This document shows, in pieces, positions 48,582-55,989 of a DNA stretch of 64,000 bases (within the stretch, counting starts at the first letter, position 1; each line of letters starts with the position of its first letter). Both the position numbers and the translations under genes were made by a program. Origin of the DNA: an uncultured Pelagibacteraceae bacterium. Its GTDB lineage: Bacteria > Pseudomonadota > Alphaproteobacteria > Pelagibacterales > Pelagibacteraceae. The stretch is from assembly GCA_902559635.1 (NCBI GenBank), contig CACEIY010000002.1:1-64000 (forward strand). Reading direction: 5' to 3'. A model generated the notes under the pieces. It made no database searches. It saw nothing but the letters and a program-made list of their open reading frames with translations, and was not told where the DNA came from.

Positions 48582-49982
48582 ATGACTGATCAGTTAGGTG
48601 CTCTTACTACTATATTTACAGAATTTTACTACTGGGTAACGGTAGTATTGATGTTTTTAATACACGTCGGTTTCTGTATGTATGAGGTTGGAGCTTCTCG
48701 ATACAAACATCACCAACATACTCTTATGAAAAACACAATGCTGATACCATTGGTAACGGTAACTTGGTTTTTATTTGGTTGGTGGATATACTGGGCTTTC
48801 CCAACAGGACCGGGAATAGCTCCTTCAATAATGAATGAAAGCACGGCTCTTATCACTGATGAGAGTACTTTTAGTGCCAAATGGTATTTGGCTAATACAG
48901 AGTATATGGCGGTCAACTTAGGTGACCACATAAGCGGTGTTTTCTGGGCTGCGTTCTTACTGTTCTCATGGACAGCTGCTTCTATCGTTTCAGGAGCAAT
49001 CATTGAAAGAATAACAACATTTGCATTTGGAATTTTAGCAATTGCGATTGGATCTGTTTTTTGGACAATTGATGCTGCTTGGGGATGGCACTTTGATGGA
49101 TGGATGCTTAAAATTTTAGGATACCATGATGCTTATGCATCAGGAGTAATTCACGCTATAGCAGGAGGATTTGCTTTAGGTGTTCTAATGGTTTTAGGAC
49201 CAAGAATTGGTAAATTTTCATCTAGTGGTGAACCAAGAAACATAGGACCAAGAAATCCTTGGCTAGTAACTATAGGTTTATTTTTAATTTATACTGGCTT
49301 CTGGGGATTCTATGCAGCATGTAACATACCTATATTTGATCTTGGACCAGAGTACGGTATGGAAGGCATAAGTTATTGGACAGCTACAAACATATATGTA
49401 ACCCCTACTACACTTAGTGGTATTACTTTTAATTTCTTGATGTCATTATCAGGAGGATTATTAGCTGGTTATGTGGTTGCTAAAGGCGATCCATTCTGGA
49501 CATACTCAAGTGGACTAGCAGGTGTCATCTGTGCTTCAGCTGGAAATGATTTATATCATCCAATTCAATCAATGATCATTGGTATGATCGGGGTTGTGAT
49601 TGCATACAAACTACATTACTGGGTTGAGCGTAAGTTCAAAATTGATGATGCAGTTGGTGCAGTTGCCGTTCATGGTTATGCTGGATTTGTTGGGTTGGTA
49701 ATTTGTGGTTTTGTATTAAATGGTTATCCATCATCTGGTTACAGTGTTGGAGCTATGTGGGATGGAACTACTTATGCATCTATAAATCCATTGGGAATGT
49801 TTCTAGGAGCAATCATAATGTTTGGTGTTCTTGGAATGTTACCAGGTTATGTTATAGCTAAAATACTTCACGGAATGGGTAAATTAAGAATCCCACGGGA
49901 AGTTGAAATAGCTGGACTAGACTATGAAATGATGGAGACTGCAAAATCTGATGAAAAAGCAGTTTCATCAGCAACCAGGTAA
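48582..49982 (+). CDS. amtB: Amt/Mep/Rh family ammonium (possibly methylammonium) transporter
   Basis: Multi-TM; SGAIIERITTFAFG; HDAYASGVIHAIAGG; DDAVGAVAVHGYAGFVGL (conserved His positions). Confidence 0.9.
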   Translation: MTDQLGALTTIFTEFYYWVTVVLMFLIHVGFCMYEVGASRYKHHQHTLMKNTMLIPLVTVTWFLFGWWIYWAFPTGPGIAPSIMNESTALITDESTFSAKWYLANTEYMAVNLGDHISGVFWAAFLLFSWTAASIVSGAIIERITTFAFGILAIAIGSVFWTIDAAWGWHFDGWMLKILGYHDAYASGVIHAIAGGFALGVLMVLGPRIGKFSSSGEPRNIGPRNPWLVTIGLFLIYTGFWGFYAACNIPIFDLGPEYGMEGISYWTATNIYVTPTTLSGITFNFLMSLSGGLLAGYVVAKGDPFWTYSSGLAGVICASAGNDLYHPIQSMIIGMIGVVIAYKLHYWVERKFKIDDAVGAVAVHGYAGFVGLVICGFVLNGYPSSGYSVGAMWDGTTYASINPLGMFLGAIIMFGVLGMLPGYVIAKILHGMGKLRIPREVEIAGLDYEMMETAKSDEKAVSSATR

Positions 49983-49994
49983 AGGAGATAAAAT

Positions 49995-50225
49995 ATGGCT
50001 ACAGTTACAAACTGGATCGATCACCTGAATAAACCTGCTGAAGAAGTTGTGGGTGCTATTTATCCTGGTGCAGGATCAAGTGAAACATTACTAGTTATTC
50101 TTGCTTTTATAGTATGGATTGGTTGGCATGTTTTGACTGCAAAATCTGAAAGTGAAGAACTTGAAAGATTAGCAAGAAAAAGACATGGCGCTAATGATCA
50201 TAAAAGCAATATAGCTGAGTGGTAA
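49995..50225 (+). CDS. Small single-TM protein downstream of amtB (76 aa)
   Basis: MATVTNWIDHLNKP...SETLLVILAFIVWIGWHVLT; GGAGATA-like SD 12 nt after amtB. Confidence 0.7.
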   Translation: MATVTNWIDHLNKPAEEVVGAIYPGAGSSETLLVILAFIVWIGWHVLTAKSESEELERLARKRHGANDHKSNIAEW

Positions 50226-50240
50226 TTTAAAATAAAATTT

Positions 50241-50275
50241 GGGCGCTACTAAATTCCGTAGCGCCCTTTTTATTT
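50241..50275 (+). terminator. Strong Rho-independent terminator
   Basis: GGGCGCTAC-TAAATTCC-GTAGCGCCC-TTTTTATTTATT. Confidence 0.93.
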
Positions 50276-50287
50276 ATTAATCATAAA

Positions 50288-50443
50288 ATGACGGAAGAAA
50301 ATAATAACGAAGAATTAAGACCAAGTAAGATGCGAGGTGTTGCGTTTCCAAAAGCTAAATATGGTGTAATTCTTGCAGTCATAATAATTATCTTAGTAAA
50401 TATAATATTTTATAAAGATGAAATTGTTCAATTTTTAAATTAA
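50288..50443 (+). CDS. Small single-TM protein (51 aa)
   Basis: Manual translation: MTEENNNEELRPSKMRGVAFPKAKYGVILAVIIIILVNIIFYKDEIVQFLN. Confidence 0.45.
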   Translation: MTEENNNEELRPSKMRGVAFPKAKYGVILAVIIIILVNIIFYKDEIVQFLN

Positions 50444-50569
50444 TATTTATTTTCAATCTTAGGTAGAATTTTTTTTTCAATTTTTACTATTATTTTAGAA
50501 TCATTATAAATTATCTTGATCCTGAATTTTAAAGATTATAAGATTTTTTAAATAAAAAGGGGGTCATTA

Positions 50570-51925
50570 ATGAAAAAGAAAAAAAAGTCTAATAATTTCG
50601 TTAACAAGAAAAGACGAAAAGTAATTAAGACTCTTGGTACGGCAGCTTTAATAGCAGGTGCTTCAAATTTTTTACCTATGCCATGGGTAAGAAAGGCAGA
50701 TGCATCTAATCACTTATTAATAGGTGTGCCTTCATCTTTATCAACACCTTATGGTGTGGCAGATGACCAAGATCATTTGAATGGTACAATAATGGCAATA
50801 GAAGCAATCAATGCTAAAGGTGGAGTAAAGGGAAGAGAGTTGAAAACTTTTGTACCTGATTATGATAAACTCTCAGCAGAAAGTACACAATCTGCGATAG
50901 CTGCTTGTATAGACAAAAAAGTTCATGCAATATCAAATGCATTTACTTTTGCTCCAATTCCTGGAATGGATACATCAACTAAATGGAAAGCTCCATATTT
51001 ACAAGGTAATACTCAGAGACTTGCTACAGAGGAATTCAAAAAAAATCCTAAGAAGTATAGTCACGTATTACAAACCGATCCATCCGAGGTAAATTATGGT
51101 TGGACTTATCCAATGTGGCTTGATGCAATGAAAGCAACAGGAACATGGAAGCCTGTTAACAATAAAGTTCACATAATCTCTGAACAAACTGGTTATAATC
51201 AAACAATTTTGAAAGCTGCAAAAGAGTCTTTAGCAAAATCTGGTTGGGAATTAGCTGGTGATACACAAATTCAGTATCCTGTAAATGATTGGGCGCCAGT
51301 AATACAAGAGCTAAAAAAGGTAGGTGCTGGAGCAATTATGTGTAACCACTGGATGGCTGCTGAAGAAGCTGCTTTTTGTAAACAGTTTAGAGCTGATCCT
51401 GTACCAGGAGCTTTAGTCTATGTGCAGTATGGTGCTTCTCAACCAGAGTTCTTGGAACTTGGTGGAAGAGCAATGGAAGGTTTCTGTTGGAGTACAGTTC
51501 TAGGTATATATGGAGACAAAATGGGAGAAGATTTTAGAAAAGATTATCTAAAAAGATTCCCAGAGTTTGGAACATATAAGGATAACACAATGGGACTTGT
51601 TTACACTGGTAATGGGTATGACATTGTAAATTATCTAGCTGCTTCTTGGAATGCTACTGGAGCTCTCGGGCTTAATGATGCTGATTTCAAGAAAAATTGT
51701 GATTGGATAAGAACTAATCCTTTTAGAGGTGTTTGTGGAATGATGGACATGAATAATGAATATCAAGAAGCTTTACACTTCCCGGATAATGGATTTGGAA
51801 ATCAATCTGACTCTCATGAAACTGGAATGGGACAATTGTTTGTTCAAGTTCAAAATGTTCAACACAGGATCATATGGCCAAACGAGTATAGCCAATCTAA
51901 ATTAGAGGGTTGTGACTGGTGGTAA
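50570..51925 (+). CDS. Urea/amide-type (branched-chain family) ABC transporter substrate-binding protein with Tat-like signal
   Basis: KKRRKVIKTLGTAALIAGASNFLPMPWVRKADA; LIGVPSSLSTPYGVADDQDHLNGTIMAIEAINAKGGVKGRELKTFVPDYD. Confidence 0.9.
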   Translation: MKKKKKSNNFVNKKRRKVIKTLGTAALIAGASNFLPMPWVRKADASNHLLIGVPSSLSTPYGVADDQDHLNGTIMAIEAINAKGGVKGRELKTFVPDYDKLSAESTQSAIAACIDKKVHAISNAFTFAPIPGMDTSTKWKAPYLQGNTQRLATEEFKKNPKKYSHVLQTDPSEVNYGWTYPMWLDAMKATGTWKPVNNKVHIISEQTGYNQTILKAAKESLAKSGWELAGDTQIQYPVNDWAPVIQELKKVGAGAIMCNHWMAAEEAAFCKQFRADPVPGALVYVQYGASQPEFLELGGRAMEGFCWSTVLGIYGDKMGEDFRKDYLKRFPEFGTYKDNTMGLVYTGNGYDIVNYLAASWNATGALGLNDADFKKNCDWIRTNPFRGVCGMMDMNNEYQEALHFPDNGFGNQSDSHETGMGQLFVQVQNVQHRIIWPNEYSQSKLEGCDWW

Positions 51926-51945
51926 GATCTAGATAATAATATTTT

Positions 51946-51976
51946 AAAGAGGGCGACTACTCGCCCTCTTTTTACA
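51946..51976 (+). terminator. Intercistronic Rho-independent terminator/attenuator after substrate-binding protein gene
   Basis: AAAGAGGGCGA-CTAC-TCGCCCTCTTTTTA. Confidence 0.9.
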
Positions 51977-52003
51977 TAAATCCTAATAATAGATAGTGTA
52001 AGT

Positions 52004-52729
52004 ATGAATAAAGTTTTGGCTAAAGATTTTTTTTCCTGCAAAAATATTAGCATTGACTTAGGTGGAAGAGAAATATTAAGAAATATAAATATAAACATAA
52101 AGCCAGGTGAAGTTTTAGGTATTATTGGTCCAAATGGAGCGGGAAAAACTTCTTTAATTGAAATACTTTCAGGTAGATACAAACAAAAAACTGGTGATGT
52201 AATTTACAAAGACCAAATTATTAATAACAAACCTCTTTATGAAAGAGCAAGAATGGGTATTGGAAGAACTTACCAAACTCCAGTCGTACCTGAAGAATTA
52301 ACAGTTGGTGAAACTTTAAAAGCTGCAAGACAATCAACAAAACCTTATTTACCAGTTACAGATGCAGAATATGCAGCAGATTTGGTAAAATTTAAAGTTA
52401 GCTGGGATATGGCTAATACAAAATTAGAAACTTTTAATAGAAGAAAACTTTTAATGACTAGTGTTCTAATGAGAGAACCAGAAATTATATTAATGGATGA
52501 GCCAGCTTCAGGTTTGATAAATGCGGAAATAGATGAAATTGATAATACACTCAGAATGTTGTCGAAAGAAATGAACATAGCAGTTTTGATTGTAGAACAT
52601 AGAATTGAATTGCTAGAGACAATTGCAGATAGAGTTGTTGTAATGGATGCTGGTGAAATTATTGCAGAAGGAAATTTAGAGGAAGTTATTAATAATCCAA
52701 AAGTAAAAGAAGCTTATTTTGAGGGTTAA
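52004..52729 (+). CDS. ABC transporter ATP-binding protein, LivG/UrtD-like
   Basis: IIGPNGAGKTSLIEILSGRY; GIGRTYQTPVV; ILMDEPASGL. Confidence 0.92.
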   Translation: MNKVLAKDFFSCKNISIDLGGREILRNININIKPGEVLGIIGPNGAGKTSLIEILSGRYKQKTGDVIYKDQIINNKPLYERARMGIGRTYQTPVVPEELTVGETLKAARQSTKPYLPVTDAEYAADLVKFKVSWDMANTKLETFNRRKLLMTSVLMREPEIILMDEPASGLINAEIDEIDNTLRMLSKEMNIAVLIVEHRIELLETIADRVVVMDAGEIIAEGNLEEVINNPKVKEAYFEG

Positions 52730-52734
52730 ATTTT

Positions 52735-53445
52735 ATGAGTAATATTTTAGAAATTAAAGGTTTGTCAGCAGGCTATGGACCTCTTCGTGTTATTCATGAT
52801 TTAGATTTAATAATCCAATCAGGAGAACGAGTAGGAATTGTAGGCTTAAATGGTCATGGCAAAACAACATTATTTTATGCGATTGCAGGTCTTACTCATT
52901 GGCAAAGAGGATCGATTAAGATCAGTGGAGAAGAAATTGGTCGAACAAGAAGCCAAGGTCCTGGAAGATATACTCACATTGTAGTTAAAAAAGGTTTGGC
53001 AATTATGCCTCAAGGTGATGAAATTTTTCATGGTCTTACCGTTGAGGAACATTTAGATAGTGGTGCATTCACACCTGAGTCTTGGAAAAATAGAAAACAA
53101 AAAAGAGAGGAAATTTTAGAAATTTTCGAGCCTTTAAAAAAACTAATCCACACTCCTGTAGCACGTTTATCTGGAGGAGAAAGAAGAATGGTTTCTATAG
53201 GAAGAGGAATGATGTCAGAAGCTAAGCTTTACATGGCAGATGAGCCAACCTTAGGATTAGCACCAAAAATTGGAAAGGGTGTTCTTGAGGCACTGTTAAA
53301 GATTGACTTGAAAGACTCTGCAATGATTATTGCTGAACAAAACGTAGCCTTACTAGAAGGAAAGGTAGATAGAATTATTGGTATGCATGCTGGTAAATTA
53401 AAAGGAGAAGCATCATCATCATTGTCTATGGGATTAAAAAACTGA
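52735..53445 (+). CDS. ABC transporter ATP-binding protein, LivF/UrtE-like
   Basis: IVGLNGHGKTTLFYAIAGL; LSGGERRMVSIGRGMM; YMADEPTLGLAP. Confidence 0.92.
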   Translation: MSNILEIKGLSAGYGPLRVIHDLDLIIQSGERVGIVGLNGHGKTTLFYAIAGLTHWQRGSIKISGEEIGRTRSQGPGRYTHIVVKKGLAIMPQGDEIFHGLTVEEHLDSGAFTPESWKNRKQKREEILEIFEPLKKLIHTPVARLSGGERRMVSIGRGMMSEAKLYMADEPTLGLAPKIGKGVLEALLKIDLKDSAMIIAEQNVALLEGKVDRIIGMHAGKLKGEASSSLSMGLKN

Positions 53446-53448
53446 TTT

Positions 53449-54333
53449 ATGAATGATATTATTTTTTTAATTATTAACGGAATTACAGTAGCTTCCATAT
53501 ATGGGCTTATCGCTGTAGCAGTATCAATAACTTGGTCAGCATTGGGATTATTAAACCTAAGTTACGGTTTTATATTTTCATTTGCTGGATATGGAGCATG
53601 GTTAGCTGAAAGACATTTATATGGAGAACCAATTTTTGTAATGTTCATGGGAATAACTGCAGGAATAATTGGTGGTGTAATGGTGTGCTTGCTTGTATTT
53701 ATCCCAGTTCACGATAAACCAAATTTTACTATTAGAGGCATGATAGGGACATTAGCAATTAGTCTAATTGGAGGACAAATTTTACTTCAAAATTTTGGGC
53801 CTAAAGCAAAACTCCTTCCAGAATTTTTTGGTTATGGAAAATTAAAAATTTTAGATGTTACTTTGACTGCAGATAAAATTGGAATAATTTGCTCGTCAAT
53901 TATAATGCTTACACTTGTTGTAAGATGGATGAAATCTAGCAGAAGAGGATTGGAAATTAGAGCGATGATGATGAACCCTCATGCAGCAAGTATTGTTGGG
54001 ATTGGAGTGCGTAAAACAGGAATATATGTAATGGCAGTAACTGGAGCCATGACAGGTTTATCAGCTGTGCTACTTTCACAGACATATTATCTTTCACCTT
54101 TTAGTGGCCTTATTCCAATGATTAAGGGTGTAAGTATAGCTTTAATGGGCGGACTAGGAAGCGTCAGAGGAGCTGTAATTGCTGCAATTATACTTGGATT
54201 TAATGAGGCACTAACTACAAAATTTTTGGGTGGAAGATATGTTTTAATGACTCAATTTGCACTAATTATAATTGTACTTATTATCAGACCAAGAGGTATT
54301 GCTGGTATTTTAGATAAGGCGAGAGAAGCATGA
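53449..54333 (+). CDS. ABC transporter permease, LivH/UrtB-like
   Basis: Multi-TM NGITVASIYGLIAVAVSITWSALGLLNLSYG; KGVSIALMGGLGSVRGAVIAAIILG. Confidence 0.92.
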   Translation: MNDIIFLIINGITVASIYGLIAVAVSITWSALGLLNLSYGFIFSFAGYGAWLAERHLYGEPIFVMFMGITAGIIGGVMVCLLVFIPVHDKPNFTIRGMIGTLAISLIGGQILLQNFGPKAKLLPEFFGYGKLKILDVTLTADKIGIICSSIIMLTLVVRWMKSSRRGLEIRAMMMNPHAASIVGIGVRKTGIYVMAVTGAMTGLSAVLLSQTYYLSPFSGLIPMIKGVSIALMGGLGSVRGAVIAAIILGFNEALTTKFLGGRYVLMTQFALIIIVLIIRPRGIAGILDKAREA

Positions 54334-55988
54334 GTGATATCAAAACAAAAAAAAGAAAAACTTGGAAAAACCCATTGGCAGTATGGGGAGCCAAAGGTGG
54401 AAATCACGAAGTAGCAACACCTGAGTGGAAGAATCCACATCAAATTTGGAAAGATACTAAAGCATTTAAAGTCCCTACAAATAAAATTGGAAGATTTCAT
54501 TATGAATATAAATCTAGCAATCATGGTGAAAAAATATGGAACAGATTAAGATGGTGGCCAACAAGAAGAACAATACTTTGGACACAAGGTGTTTATAATA
54601 GAAAAAGTCTTAAACCAGAAAAAATTAGAAAAGATAAAAGACCAATATTTTGGTTTTTAAGTTTGGTATTATTGGTAATTGCTCCTTTCATTTTGCCTGA
54701 GGGATATAAAAATAGTTTATTAACTGCTGGAGGAATATTTGGTATCTATGCATCAATAAATCTTTGCTGGACACTTGTTATTGGAACTGCAGGAATATTT
54801 TCTTTAGCTACATATGCCATAGTTGGAATGTCAGCATTTTTAACTACCTGGTTATCAATAAATTTGGGCTTACCCTGGTGGATGTTACCAATGATTGGTA
54901 TGTTTGTTGGGCTAGCTTTTGGAATAATAATAGCTTTACCCGCTTTAAGATTAGATGGATTTTATTATGGACTTTTAACTCTAGGTCTTAACGAACTTTG
55001 TAGAGTATTTATCACAACTTCACATGCATTTGGAGCTGCATCTGGTGGATTATATGGAGCTGATACTTTTATTAATGAAAACTGGGCACCTATGACACAA
55101 ACTCTCGTACAGTATTATTCTGGATTTGCATTATTAATTGCTGCACTTTTTTTATTTAGATTTGTAGATGGCAAAAGATTAGGTAGAATTCTAAAATTAG
55201 CGCCTGAAAAAAAAGAAGCTTTTGCAGAAGCATCAGGTGTTAACTATAAGAGGGCAAGAGTTACTGTCTTTTTAATATCATCAATCGCATTAGGATTTAT
55301 TGGAGGGTTTTATGCTGCTTATTATAGAGGTAGTGCATTTGATATATTCTCTTTTCATACTGTAATCATGGGTTTAGCAATGATTACAATTGGTGGTATT
55401 GGAAGAGCTGATGGTGCTGTTGCAGGTACTTTAATTATAGTAATTATAGATAGAGTTCTAGTAGAACTTGGTCCATGGAGATATATTATAATAGGATTTG
55501 TAATGATGTTTACAATCCTTTTTTTGAAAAATGGATTATTTGGAATAAGAAAACAATTTAGAGATTGGAGAGATAAGAAAAAAGGTGAAGCAAGATCATC
55601 AAGATTAGAAAGAGGAGGAGAAATGTTACCAGAGCAAGCAACTGAGACAGATAATAAAGATGAAATATACAGAAGAAGATATGACAAAATGCAAAGAGAG
55701 TTTTTAAAAACTCTAATTTGTGATGAGATAATTGAAGAACATAAACAAAAACCTTTAGGACAGCACAGTGAAGCTTTGGAAAGAGTTTGTTATTATTTTA
55801 GAAGAGGTGCTATGAATGATAAATATGTTGTAAAGTGTGAGGTGCCTTTTAAGAAATATAAAATAATGGCTCTTTCGGGAGTAAGAGGAAGATCGCCTAG
55901 ACTTGTTGAGGATAAAATATATGAAACAGTTGAGGCTGCTTATCATGGTCTGTTCTTAAGAAGAATTCAAGATTTAATGGAGGCATAA
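54330..55988 (+). CDS. LivM/UrtC-like ABC permease fused at its C-terminus to an N,N-dimethylformamidase small-subunit (DmfA1)-like domain
   Basis: Core: LCWTLVIGTAGIFSLATYAIVGMSAF... MITIGGIGRADGAVAGTLIIVIIDRVL. C-terminus IIEEHKQKPLGQHSEALERVCYYFRRGAMNDKYVVKCEVPFKKYKIMAL...YETVEAAYHGLFLRRIQDLMEA resembles DmfA1 (recalled pattern EEHxxxPxG...LxRVxxYFR...KYxxxxExxxxxYxIAxx...AxHxxFLRRIxD). About 110 aa hydrophilic N-terminal extension. Confidence 0.85.
   Translation: MSDIKTKKRKTWKNPLAVWGAKGGNHEVATPEWKNPHQIWKDTKAFKVPTNKIGRFHYEYKSSNHGEKIWNRLRWWPTRRTILWTQGVYNRKSLKPEKIRKDKRPIFWFLSLVLLVIAPFILPEGYKNSLLTAGGIFGIYASINLCWTLVIGTAGIFSLATYAIVGMSAFLTTWLSINLGLPWWMLPMIGMFVGLAFGIIIALPALRLDGFYYGLLTLGLNELCRVFITTSHAFGAASGGLYGADTFINENWAPMTQTLVQYYSGFALLIAALFLFRFVDGKRLGRILKLAPEKKEAFAEASGVNYKRARVTVFLISSIALGFIGGFYAAYYRGSAFDIFSFHTVIMGLAMITIGGIGRADGAVAGTLIIVIIDRVLVELGPWRYIIIGFVMMFTILFLKNGLFGIRKQFRDWRDKKKGEARSSRLERGGEMLPEQATETDNKDEIYRRRYDKMQREFLKTLICDEIIEEHKQKPLGQHSEALERVCYYFRRGAMNDKYVVKCEVPFKKYKIMALSGVRGRSPRLVEDKIYETVEAAYHGLFLRRIQDLMEA
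55613..55625 (+). promoter_or_regulatory. Candidate internal ribosome-binding site and start codon for a free DmfA1-like polypeptide
   Basis: AGGAGGAGAAATG: AGGAGG at 55613-55618, in-frame ATG at 55623, at the start of the DmfA1-like domain; would give 121 aa. Confidence 0.5.
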
Positions 55989-55989
55989 A

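Noticed and set aside
48710-49003. Minus-strand 97-aa ORF inside amtB
   Set aside because: Antisense to a clearly coding gene and no recognisable family; AT-rich codon-bias artefact.
55355-55687. 110-aa minus-strand ORF over the LivM-DmfA1 junction
   Set aside because: Antisense to the supported fusion frame; no start or family support.
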